Source of the DNA: Paractinoplanes tereljensis
GTDB taxonomy: Bacteria > Actinomycetota > Actinomycetes > Mycobacteriales > Micromonosporaceae
Direction of reading: 5' to 3'
Length of the DNA stretch: 64,000 nt
Assembly: GCF_016862435.1 (NCBI RefSeq)
Contig: NZ_BOMY01000053.1
Location: 1-64,000, forward strand
How positions within the stretch are numbered: position 1 is the first letter of the stretch; every line of letters starts with the position of its first letter. Below, piece after piece: positions 47,001 to 53,157 of the stretch. The position numbers and the translations under genes were made by a program. A model generated the notes under the pieces. It saw nothing but the letters and a program-made list of their open reading frames with translations. It was not told the DNA's origin and made no database searches.

Positions 47001-47083
47001 AAGCCGCGCCGAACGCCTCGCGATCGTCGATCGAGATGTTCGCCTGGCACATAGATGTGAAGTACGGAAAGTTCTTCTGGTAA
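41036..47083 (+). CDS. Secreted RHS/YD-repeat polymorphic toxin with Hint and AHH-type nuclease domains
   Basis: A 2015-residue protein with a signal peptide (about 1-34, ending PAVAA). An N-terminal RHS entry domain lies around 243-290 (NYLRVERDFTMASYGIPFNHARYYS). YD repeats run from about 365 to 1370, and the RHS core ends about 1535 (MGARSYDPSTGRFASADPV). A Hint autoprocessing domain spans about 1755-1895 (SFAAGTPVLLADGSTKPIE to PVLVHNC). The last 119 residues are a small nuclease-like domain with DAHHAVPQ (His1938/His1939), as in the AHH group of HNH/endonuclease VII toxins. The GTG at 41036 has GGGGGAG 6 nt upstream; a GTG at 40991 lacks a site. The shell would carry the toxin and Hint would release it. 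Immunity-type genes follow. Confidence 0.9.
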   Translation: MRVSRRFRLLCHALIAALIAAYLVSFPISPAVAAPVAAPGAGPVNRPLPATATANHGLPAGVSAPPEPPATSTDGAKPRVPTAAEKAKRKTSLAPTSAPIARPGFLLGDTSLVVYWDAEVNTGDPNSWGRWFATVTDVETGAEQRSKELKQSDLAYCFSPAELCRSFGAADGWVLDEARTYTVTVTEIAADGTEQTSPPSAAAHPRKVDDVPTVAAGQVVGCGCSTVLGPTVTAQALRGATVNTATGNYLRVERDFTMASYGIPFNHARYYSSANTNAGMFGAGWSSSYDIRIVAADNSAVRVRAEDGSEAVYLLQSDGSYQAPAGIRSALTRDGTGWKLVPPDKRVLSFDAAGRLLSIKNARGLGITLAYSSAGPLSTVTDASGRIVRFEFRSDLRLITKIILPDGRSTQFDYQDGRLLKTQDPRNYVTSYAYDAGGRLSEITDARGAKLIRNTYNADGRVTQQLDPEGGTTTFDWKPATQIATTVDPDGVTIKDGYKNNVLLYSQNGNNDTVNHRYTGKLNKNLVVDPKGNQEVTKFDDAGNPVSRTAPEPFAFTSVNTFDGNSNVTAVKDGRGNTWSYTYNQFNEMTSQKDPKQGTGYEYTYDSKGQLATRKDARGKTTKYEYDAYGDRTAEVAPTGRRTEMVYDGTGRLTSVVDPRGTVAGGNKDAYRTRYTYDQMNQLTETYEPGEAQPTRTTYDELGNVVVQTDPLSNSSRYTYDRASRLVEVKDPIGNVTATTYSAGGRRTSETDGEGNRSSWTYDANGRVATETSPRGNVAGADKNLFTAVFHYDYNGNLIRTDRPYGTAGQRVEVDTAFDALDRPTEQGDQFKNGTKVGYDNNGNVVSMTNERGEKLENFYDEANRRTGSAGPAAGAAAIEYDDAGNVIKQTSPTGGTTTTSYDDDGRVVAVTEPRGNVAGADPADYTTKYAYDQAGNPTTVTDPLGNATAASYDAINRLTATTDANGRISRYGYDAADRLTSVTGPDAPGGQSLVYGYNAGGQVIKRTDPLGRTSSLEYDRAGRKTVSTDALGRRREYVYDADSNLVEEVTARIVELGRPDPNRPARTIFYAYDNLGRLINKQLGAGGTTYSYGYDAKNRVVSAADPTGVISYDYDVTDRLNSVTRGSEVFKYDYDSSDRVTTRTYPDGTTIGAEYDEGDRITSLTANRGGTSANYGFSYDVADHLTGIDYPAATGIDESRTFDRAGRMTRIAATKGDTTLSAFDLTLDKVGNPTKILKTTGEPGQPTITEATAYTYDAANRLTAECYGAQSCSGASASRNDYTYDLVGNRTTMKRVATGENTTTAYGYDGADQLTTETVTGSRTSTRTFAYDLEGNQTQAGTDRFTFALDHTMTSSTNSGNTTNYAYDAVGNRISATSGAVTQTWSWDVNANRPLLAQEQQTGAAARDYLYDPTGQPLALLSSDGAHSYLRDWLGGVSAVVSPTGAAEWEYAYDAFGGDRGTTKKAGDAPDNPFQYAGTYQDTSQGDRYAMGARSYDPSTGRFASADPVAQPQSDQAVSTYSYTNARPTVLTDPTGQDPDGMADTYSDYYRAMACANYPPACAATTDANTAAAGEGEEAVDNPDWLNSKKIVDEAEGFVKQIGDEIVNLILDLVGFNDAKACITEGDILACVSTALQAVPWGKMFKAAKVAIKAVGVGRRLIDAYSRLKSAKNALSSIPRYIKKATQTAGEAADSKRYADEAAKAAKGAKDAGGKAKATSQKAADNAKKAKQKESPTGESCKAAAGNASRLAQNSFAAGTPVLLADGSTKPIEKVEAGDTVRATEPSAALTEPAQVTATVVGTGDKSLVDVTVAGSGVVTATAGHKFYSLTRDDWVPAAELKPGETLRDDRGGKITVARTAERSATTTVYNLTVSREHTYYVLAGADPVLVHNCGDGVDHRGNPCSCRIGEGNWRGRFQADLAKQGKPRMPQDWDAHHAVPQYYRDHPEFEDFDFDSPANIRGVQGSHAGPGNNIHQLITNEWTAFQKAAPNASRSSIEMFAWHIDVKYGKFFW

Positions 47084-47105
47084 CCACGCGTCGGAGGTAA
47101 CCACC

Positions 47106-47621
47106 ATGAATGGGATCGCGGACTGGAAGGCGGACGTCCGCGCCGAGCTGGAACGGCTCGGGGCGGGGTTCGAGGAACGGTTCGGCTACCCATTCGGCGC
47201 GGACGAGAACTTCGTCAGCGAGCCCGAGACCGGCGGGAGCGACACCACGCTCCCGCCGGCCCTGGCCGCGTTCTACGCCGAGGTCGGCGCGGTCTCCCTG
47301 CCCGACGTCCACAACGGCTACTTCATCCACCCCGCGAGCCGCATCCCGATGTCGGCCGAGTGGGGCCTGCCGGTCCGAGCCGAGGTGGACGACATAGGCG
47401 AGGTCGTCACCTTCGGCACCGACGGCAGCGGCGGCTTCTTCAGCCTCGCGCCGGCCGACGGCTCGGTCTACCACCTGCCGTCCGGCGAACTGCTGAACGG
47501 CATCTACCGAGGCGGCCTAGGCGCCCCCCAGCGAGTAGCCAAGGACTTCCCCGAGTTCCTCGACCGCCTACTGGCCGTGCTACGCGAGTTCACCGCCGAC
47601 GGCCAGACCTCCGGCCTGTGA
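47106..47621 (+). CDS. SMI1/KNR4 (SUKH) immunity protein
   Basis: A 171-residue SUKH-type protein. TTLPPALAAFYAEVGAVSLPDVHNGYFIHP and a central GSGGFFSLAPADGSVYHL segment, with a C-terminal FPEFLDRLL helix, match the SMI1/KNR4 fold. SUKH proteins are the commonest partners of HNH/endonuclease VII toxins. It begins 22 bp after the RHS toxin gene with GGAGG 8 nt before the ATG, the position of a cognate immunity gene. Confidence 0.85.
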   Translation: MNGIADWKADVRAELERLGAGFEERFGYPFGADENFVSEPETGGSDTTLPPALAAFYAEVGAVSLPDVHNGYFIHPASRIPMSAEWGLPVRAEVDDIGEVVTFGTDGSGGFFSLAPADGSVYHLPSGELLNGIYRGGLGAPQRVAKDFPEFLDRLLAVLREFTADGQTSGL

Positions 47622-47806
47622 CGGTGGTCCCCGGAGCGGCCGCCGACCTTCACCAACAGTCCCTCGCCGTCGCACGGAGTCGTGGCAATCGCTCGAGCGA
47701 GCGCATCGGGATCGCCCGCACCAGGCTGGAACTGGGTGACCCGGCGGCGGCACTCGCCCTGGCCAACGCCGCGCGAGCCCTGCCGTACCCGAGGCGGTCG
47801 CTCTGA
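47618..47806 (+). pseudogene. Short TPR-like reading frame, probable remnant
   Basis: A 62-codon frame starting with GTG in a GTGA overlap with the SUKH gene. The sequence HQQSLAVARSRGNRSSERIG followed by TRLELGDPAAALALANAARAL looks like one to two tetratricopeptide repeats. It is far shorter than TPR proteins and ends abruptly, so it is probably a degraded piece of a larger gene within the immunity cluster. Confidence 0.4.
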
Positions 47807-47835
47807 ATTCGAGAGAAAGCGTCGACCTCTCCGGG

Positions 47836-48372
47836 GTGCCCGCGAGCCGGGCGCTGGTCGCCTTTGCTGGTGCCTGCGGGCAGCGTGCGGCCGGGTTGTG
47901 GACGCCGGCCGAGGACCCCCGGATCGCGGCTCTGCTGCGCGACACGCTGGAGTTGATCTGGCGGTGCGCCGAGGCCGACACGCCGGCACCGGCGCAGGCC
48001 GAGGCGCCACTCCTGGCCGAGGTCGACGAGGACGCCGACTTCGGCGAGTTCCACCTGGCGCGGGAGGACGCGATCATCACGGTCGCCTGGGCCGCGGCCA
48101 CGGCGGCCGCACTCGGCGACGACGAAACGGTCCGGACCCGGGCGGCCTCCGCGGCGCGGGCGGAGATCCGCATCCTGGACGCCGCCGCCGACGCCCTGAT
48201 CACGCGCGAACTCGCCTGGCAGCGCGACGACGCGGCCGACCTGGCCATCGCCGTGCCGTTCGCCACGGTCCGCAGCCGGGCCGCTGTCGCGGCCACGCTG
48301 CTCCGGTCCGGCGTGACGACCGGCGACTGTTCCGCCCAGCCGCCCGCCCTCGACGAGCCCTTCCTCTTCTGA
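47836..48372 (+). CDS. Hypothetical protein in the immunity cluster
   Basis: A 178-residue, alanine- and acid-rich, largely helical protein without signal or membrane segment. The GTG at 47836 is the first usual start codon in the frame, but no ribosome-binding site is seen and the open frame runs upstream, so the start is uncertain. I do not recognise the family. Its place between two SUKH genes suggests an immunity role. Confidence 0.6.
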   Translation: MPASRALVAFAGACGQRAAGLWTPAEDPRIAALLRDTLELIWRCAEADTPAPAQAEAPLLAEVDEDADFGEFHLAREDAIITVAWAAATAAALGDDETVRTRAASAARAEIRILDAAADALITRELAWQRDDAADLAIAVPFATVRSRAAVAATLLRSGVTTGDCSAQPPALDEPFLF

Positions 48373-48373
48373 G

Positions 48374-48811
48374 ATGGACTTCGCCGACTTCCGGGAGATA
48401 GTCGAAGAGACGCGGGCCGCGCACGCGAGCAAGGGATATCCGCCCGAGATCCGGCTCCTGGACGAGGTGCGGGCCGACGACGATGACATCGCCGCGGCCG
48501 AGGCGGAACTCGGCCTCCGTTTCCCCGAGAAGTACCGGCAGGTGATGACGACCTACGGCGGTGGCATGTTCGGCTTCATCGATCTGCTTGCGGTCCGCGA
48601 CGGCCTGCTCCGGGAGAACACCGGGGCGTACGCCGTAGCCGGATTCGTGTCGGTCGCGCCGGTCGGCAGCGGTGACATGTGGGGCTTCGCCGTCCACGAC
48701 GGCCGCTGCGAGGAGACGGTGAGCATGCACCTCCACGACATCGGTGAGGTCGTCTTCGCGGCGACGGACTTCCTCGAGTTCGTCGCCACCCGCGGCCTCC
48801 GGCGCTCCTGA
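48374..48811 (+). CDS. Second SMI1/KNR4 (SUKH) immunity protein
   Basis: A 145-residue SUKH protein: DDDDIAAAEAELGLRFPEKYRQVM with TYGGGMFGFIDLLAV is the canonical SUKH-1 entry. FVSVAPVGSGDMWGFAV and the C-terminal DFLEFV complete the fold. It starts 1 bp after the preceding stop. It is only distantly similar to the first SUKH protein, so it may neutralise a different toxin. Confidence 0.88.
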   Translation: MDFADFREIVEETRAAHASKGYPPEIRLLDEVRADDDDIAAAEAELGLRFPEKYRQVMTTYGGGMFGFIDLLAVRDGLLRENTGAYAVAGFVSVAPVGSGDMWGFAVHDGRCEETVSMHLHDIGEVVFAATDFLEFVATRGLRRS

Positions 48812-48815
48812 ATTC

Positions 48816-49346
48816 ATGGCCGTGCTGAGCCTCCAGTTCCACGCCGATCGCGGCGAGATCGCCCAGCTGGCCGGCCGCTGGGTCAACCAGCTGGGCCTCT
48901 GGCTCGCCGCCGAGGAACTGGGCCCGGTCTACCGCAGTTCGCTGCTGGCGGCCGGGCACATCGACGGCGAACTGAGGTTGCCCGGCTCCGTGCACCGGCT
49001 CCTGCTGAGCTTCGAAGAAATAGATCTCGACGGCTCCGGGCCGTTCGGCCTGGTCGGCAGAAATCCGGATGCGCTGACCATCCTGCTGGGCGGCCAATCC
49101 ACCTCGGAACTTGGCCTGTCCATTCTGCAGGCGAACACGGACGACCAGAGATCGCTGCTCGCATGGCGCCGGATCCGCCGGTCGATGACGACCTCGTTCC
49201 GCCACGGCGCACGGGTCGTCAACTCGTGGACCGGGGCGAGGGGAACCGTGCGCGACCACTATTTCTCGCCGGCCGCGAAGACCCTCTACGACAGCGGCGT
49301 GCGGATGATCGGCCTGAACGACGTACTGTCCTACGAATTCGATTGA
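48816..49346 (+). CDS. Hypothetical protein, possible immunity protein
   Basis: A 176-residue soluble protein starting MAVLSLQFHADRGEIAQLAG. The family is not recognised. It lies 4 bp after the second SUKH gene and ends 4 bp before the convergent molybdoenzyme gene, closing the tandem cluster. The basic C-terminal half (RSMTTSFRHGARVVNSWTG) is notable. Confidence 0.65.
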   Translation: MAVLSLQFHADRGEIAQLAGRWVNQLGLWLAAEELGPVYRSSLLAAGHIDGELRLPGSVHRLLLSFEEIDLDGSGPFGLVGRNPDALTILLGGQSTSELGLSILQANTDDQRSLLAWRRIRRSMTTSFRHGARVVNSWTGARGTVRDHYFSPAAKTLYDSGVRMIGLNDVLSYEFD

Positions 49347-49350
49347 CCGG

Positions 49351-50961
49351 TCAGGCCACGGTCACGGTGATCGTGTGCAGGCCGGTGGCGCCGCTGGGGA
49401 ACGGGGTCGCTCGGGCTGCGGTCTGTGCGGCTCCCGTCTTGTCGGTGGCTCGGACCGACAAGGAATGCGGGCCTGACGTGGCCTTCCAGGAGAAGCGCCA
49501 CTGCACCCAGGTGTCGATGGACGGGACCGGGAGCAGTTCGGCTGGGTTCCAGTCGCCGCCGTCCACGCTGATCTCCACCGCCTTGATGCCTCGGCGCTGG
49601 GCCCAGGCCACGCCGGCCACCGTCACCGGGCCCGCCTCGGGGCGGGCGAACGGCTTTGGCTTGTCGATGCGCGAAGCCGTCTTCACCGGGCCGTCGGCCG
49701 CCCAGCCTCGCTCCACCCAGTACGCGTCGAACTTGGCGAACGTGGTCAGCTCTAGCTCGGTCAGCCACTTGCAGGCTCCCGCGTAGCCGTACAGGCCGGG
49801 GGTCAGCATGCGGACCGGGAAGCCGTGCTCGAGCGGCAAGGGTTCGCCGTTCATGCCTACCACCAGCATGGTGTCGCGGCCGTCCAGGGCGGTCGCGGTG
49901 GGCGTGCCGATGGTCATGCCCTCGGCTGAGCGGGCCACGATCTGGTCGGCGCCAGGCCGGACGCCGGCCTCGGCCAACAACGACGCGAGGGGTACGCCCA
50001 GCCACTTCGCGGTGCCGATGTACGGACCGCCTACCTCGTTGGACACGCAGTTCAGGGTCATCACCCGCTCGACCAGCGGGCGTCGCAGCAGGTCCTCGAA
50101 CGACAGTCGCATCTCGTTGCCGACCATCCCGTGGATCCGCAGTTCCCAGGTGTCGGGGTTGATCCTAGGAACGGTCAGCGCGGTGTCGACCCGGTAGAAG
50201 TCGCCGTTCCCGGTGACGAACCCCGGATCGACGCCGGCCGGCACCGGCTTCCCGGCGTCGGCCGCCGCCGGCAGCCTGATGTCGGCCCGGGACCGGGCCG
50301 CGGCCCCGCCGCGAACCCGCTTCACCCCGGTCGCGCCCGCCTCGGCGACGGCGGCCCCGACCGCCACCAGCGCCGCCGCCGCGAGGAACTTCCGCCGGTC
50401 AAAGCTGCTGACCGGCTGAGCTTCACTGACCGGAGCGACCGGAGCCACCGGTGCTGTTCCGAGGCGCCTCAGCAACCACCACAGGGTCAGGCCGGCTACT
50501 GCCGCTCCGAGCAGGGAGGGGACCACGTCGAAAGGTGTTCCGGTGGGACGCGCCAGGGCGGCGGCCGCGGCGGCCGCGCCCAGCACCGCTGCTCCGATCA
50601 CCACCGCTAGGCGGTGACCGCGGCCCAGGATGCCGGTTACCGCGGCCAGCAGCGCTACTGCCACCACCACGCCGGTCAGCAGGGCGGGCTTGTCGTTGGT
50701 GCCCAATTCCCGTACGGCTAATTCTTTGATGGGGGTGGGGGTTGCGTCGATCACCGCGCCGCCCACCGCGACCAAGGGTCCGGCCTCGGGCCGGGTTGCG
50801 GCCGCGAGAAGTTCCGCGACCGCAACCCCGAAGCCCGCGGCGATGATTCCGGCGACCGCGCCCGGAAGCGCGTGCCGCAGCCGCGCGGAAGCGCGACGGA
50901 TCAGTGCGTCCTGCTTCAGGCCGATTCCCGCCCGGCCGGAGCCCATCAGCCTGGTGCCCAT
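49351..50961 (-). CDS. Membrane-bound molybdopterin-dependent oxidoreductase (sulfite oxidase family)
   Basis: A 536-residue protein. Four to five N-terminal helices lie within about residues 30-175, followed by a cytoplasmic-to-extracytoplasmic linker with another hydrophobic stretch (FLAAAALVAVGAAVAEA). The Oxidored_molyb domain has the molybdenum-ligand cysteine in TLNCVSNEVGG (Cys305). A C-terminal Mo-co dimerisation-type domain includes IKAVEISVDGGDW. Its ATG overlaps the fasciclin stop by one base (TGATG). Last gene of the sigK cluster. Substrate unknown. Confidence 0.9.
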   Translation of the reverse strand: MGTRLMGSGRAGIGLKQDALIRRASARLRHALPGAVAGIIAAGFGVAVAELLAAATRPEAGPLVAVGGAVIDATPTPIKELAVRELGTNDKPALLTGVVVAVALLAAVTGILGRGHRLAVVIGAAVLGAAAAAAALARPTGTPFDVVPSLLGAAVAGLTLWWLLRRLGTAPVAPVAPVSEAQPVSSFDRRKFLAAAALVAVGAAVAEAGATGVKRVRGGAAARSRADIRLPAAADAGKPVPAGVDPGFVTGNGDFYRVDTALTVPRINPDTWELRIHGMVGNEMRLSFEDLLRRPLVERVMTLNCVSNEVGGPYIGTAKWLGVPLASLLAEAGVRPGADQIVARSAEGMTIGTPTATALDGRDTMLVVGMNGEPLPLEHGFPVRMLTPGLYGYAGACKWLTELELTTFAKFDAYWVERGWAADGPVKTASRIDKPKPFARPEAGPVTVAGVAWAQRRGIKAVEISVDGGDWNPAELLPVPSIDTWVQWRFSWKATSGPHSLSVRATDKTGAAQTAARATPFPSGATGLHTITVTVA

Positions 50962-51602
50962 CAGCTCTTCGGCATCAGGACGGAGTCGATGATGTAGACG
51001 TTGGCGTTGGCGGTCTGGACGTTGCCGCAGATCACCGAGGCGTCGCCGTTGACCTTGAAGTCCTCGCCGCTGCCGGCGACCGTGACGTCGCCACCCTGCA
51101 GGGTCTTGTGGGTGCCGGCCAGGTCGGCGGGGGTGAGCTTTCCGGAGACCACGTGGTAGGTCAGGATGCTGGTCAGGGTCTTCTTGTCGGCCAGGACCTT
51201 CTTCAGGTCGGCCGCCGGGATCTTGTTGAACGCGTCGTTGGTCGGTGCGAAGACGGTGATGCCGTCGGCCGAGTTGAGCGAGTCGACCAGGCCGGCCTGC
51301 TTGACCGCGCTGACCAGGGTGGACAGCAGCGGGTTGCCGGAGGCGGCGGTGGCCACCGGGACCTGGGCCATCGACTCGAAGCTGCCCTTGTTCGTCGGGT
51401 CGGTCGGGACGGCGGCGCAGCCCGTTCCGAAGTTGACCATGGAGTCGGCCGCGGCCGCGGACGACGGGGCCATGGTGGGCGCCGCCGTGGTGGTGGTCGG
51501 CGCCGCCGCCGTGTCGTCCGAGGAATCGTCGCTGCCACAGGCGGCCAGGGAGACCGAGAAGGCGAGGGCGGCGGCGACTGCGGTGAGCTTCATTGCACGC
51601 AT
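50961..51602 (-). CDS. Fasciclin-domain lipoprotein (MPT83-like)
   Basis: A 213-residue lipoprotein. The lipobox ends at Cys22 (SLAAC), followed by a Thr/Ala/Ser linker and one fasciclin domain (about residues 75-213), with ITVFAPTNDAF and LTYHVVSGKL. This is the organisation of mycobacterial MPT83/MPT70, whose genes are SigK targets. GGAGG lies 8 nt before the ATG at 51602. A SigK-like promoter sits 36-63 bp upstream. Confidence 0.92.
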   Translation of the reverse strand: MRAMKLTAVAAALAFSVSLAACGSDDSSDDTAAAPTTTTAAPTMAPSSAAAADSMVNFGTGCAAVPTDPTNKGSFESMAQVPVATAASGNPLLSTLVSAVKQAGLVDSLNSADGITVFAPTNDAFNKIPAADLKKVLADKKTLTSILTYHVVSGKLTPADLAGTHKTLQGGDVTVAGSGEDFKVNGDASVICGNVQTANANVYIIDSVLMPKS

Positions 51603-51637
51603 GGTGTATTCCTCCATCATTGGGGGCGAACACCAGT

Positions 51638-51665
51638 AATTCGGAGCGAAGCTCACCGCGGATAG
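51638..51665 (-). promoter_or_regulatory. SigK-like promoter of the fasciclin gene
   Basis: Minus strand: CTATCC (plus 51660-51665), 15 bp, CCGAATT (plus 51638-51644). It matches the promoter before sigK itself in both boxes, in spacing and in flanks (CCTATCCGC and CTCCGAAT in both). The mycobacterial SigK consensus is, from memory, CCATCC and CCGAATC. Confidence 0.8.
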
Positions 51666-51673
51666 GTGGAACC

Positions 51674-52405
51674 TCAAGTTAATTTCAGATCGGCGATCAT
51701 CGGGGTCGTGGGCTGCGGCGATCCCTGCGGCGGTTCCACCGTGACACCGACGTCGGAGGCGCCGGGCATGCCCTCGACGATCTGCACGATCGCCGACTGG
51801 CCGGGCACGAGCACCCCGGCCGATTCGGCCTTGTTGTCGCGGACCGTCCACAGCTGATAGACCCGGCCGCCGGCCGGGGCCGCGTCGGCCGCCAGCACGA
51901 TCACGCCCGCGTTGTGCAGCCGCGACATGGCCACCGTCACCCGGCCGCCGCTGTCCAGGGTCTGCTCTTTCACGGTCAGGTCGGGCGCGGCGAGCAGGGC
52001 CTGGATACGCGCCTCGGCCGCTCGGGCCGCCACGGCGTCAGCGTGCTCACTGCGTACCCGCTGCTCCTGAATGACCGCGACCGACGCGCCCACCGCGACC
52101 ACCGCGGCCGCCACCGCCGTCAGCCGCCGCCAGCGGGAGGTCGCCGGCCGGGCCGGCGCCGAAGCCGGAGCGGGCGGCGGCAGCTGGCGGGTGGCGGAGA
52201 TCGCCGCGAGAATGTTCGTCCGCAGCTGCGGCGGCGGCACCGACCAGGTGCCGTCGGCCAGCCGGGCGGCCGTCGCCCGCAGTTCGTCGGCCTCGGTCCG
52301 GCACTCCGTGCACTCGCGCAGGTGACGTTCGAACGCCGCGCGTTCGAGGTCGTCCACCGCGTCCAGCACATATGCCCCGAGCAGGGTGTGAATCTCGGCA
52401 GTCAT
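51674..52405 (-). CDS. rskA: Anti-sigma-K factor RskA
   Basis: A 243-residue single-pass protein. The N-terminal zinc anti-sigma domain has His28-x3-Cys32-x2-Cys35 (ERHLRECTEC). A membrane helix lies at about residues 92-112. The extracellular RskA domain includes GGRVYQLWTVRDNKAESAGVL and VGVTVEPPQGSPQPT. It holds SigK inactive until regulated proteolysis. Start overlaps the sigK stop (ATGA), so the pair is coupled. Confidence 0.92.
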   Translation of the reverse strand: MTAEIHTLLGAYVLDAVDDLERAAFERHLRECTECRTEADELRATAARLADGTWSVPPPQLRTNILAAISATRQLPPPAPASAPARPATSRWRRLTAVAAAVVAVGASVAVIQEQRVRSEHADAVAARAAEARIQALLAAPDLTVKEQTLDSGGRVTVAMSRLHNAGVIVLAADAAPAGGRVYQLWTVRDNKAESAGVLVPGQSAIVQIVEGMPGASDVGVTVEPPQGSPQPTTPMIADLKLT

Positions 52406-52992
52406 GCCCCTACCCCCAGACAGTCGCGCAACCTGATCAGTCCATCTCTCATTCGTGCCTTGACGGTCGGCAGCGACGCGCCGACCAACTCGGCCACCTG
52501 GGGATACGAGTTGCCCTGGTAGTAGGCCAGGACGACGGCCTGGCGCTGCAGTTCGGTGAGGTCGTCCAGGCAGTGCCGGACCTGCTGGCGTTCCAGCCGG
52601 CCGGCCACCTCGTCGGCGACCGCGTCGTACGGCGTGTCGATCGACGAGCTGCCGGAGCGGAACGTCCGGTCGGCCGCCGACTGCTCGGACCGCACCCGGT
52701 CGACCGCCCGGCGGTGCGCGATCGTGAACACCCACGAGGTCGCCGAGCCACGGGCCCGGTCGAACCGGGCGGCCGTCCGCCACACCTCGACAAGCACCTC
52801 CTGGGCGACCTCCTCGGCCTGCCCGGGGTCGCGCAGGACCCGCCGGATCAGGCCGTAGACCCGCGGCGCGACCAGGTCGTAAAGCCGTGCGAAGGCCTTT
52901 TCGTCGCCCAGTGCCACCGCACCGAGCAGGTCAGCCTCGGTCGGGCTGTCGGGAACAGCCTGCAGCCGGCGGCTCGCGCTGTGCTCGGTCAT
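52402..52992 (-). CDS. sigK: ECF sigma factor SigK
   Basis: A 196-residue sigma factor. Region 2 (YDLVAPRVYGLIRRVLRD, then EEVAQEVLVEVWRTA) and region 4 (LTELQRQAVVLAYYQGNSYP, then SLPTVKARMRDGLIRLRD) match the SigK group. The ATG at 52992 has GGAGG 9 nt upstream; an ATG three codons earlier directly abuts that site. With rskA, fasciclin and the molybdoenzyme it forms a four-gene cluster like that of mycobacteria. A SigK-like promoter upstream indicates autoregulation. Confidence 0.92.
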   Translation of the reverse strand: MTEHSASRRLQAVPDSPTEADLLGAVALGDEKAFARLYDLVAPRVYGLIRRVLRDPGQAEEVAQEVLVEVWRTAARFDRARGSATSWVFTIAHRRAVDRVRSEQSAADRTFRSGSSSIDTPYDAVADEVAGRLERQQVRHCLDDLTELQRQAVVLAYYQGNSYPQVAELVGASLPTVKARMRDGLIRLRDCLGVGA

Positions 52993-53031
52993 GTGCTCCA
53001 TCCTCCGCGAGGGATCGGTCCCGCTCACGGT

Positions 53032-53059
53032 GATTCGGAGCCGTACTGCCTGCGGATAG
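53032..53059 (-). promoter_or_regulatory. SigK-like autoregulatory promoter
   Basis: Minus strand: CTATCC (plus 53054-53059), 15 bp, CCGAATC (plus 53032-53038), 40 bp before the sigK ATG. It is nearly identical to the fasciclin promoter. Confidence 0.8.
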
Positions 53060-53157
53060 GTGCCATCACTCGGGAGTGAGGTAGGCAATGAGATTGGCAT
53101 CCATCTATACAAGCTGGTGAGCTGAGGGGAACAGTCCCCCACTTGCGGAGGTCGTTC

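Noticed and set aside
41366..47107. 1913-residue open frame antisense to the RHS gene
   Set aside because: Shadow frame from GC-rich codon structure; the sense strand has signal peptide, YD repeats, Hint and nuclease motifs.
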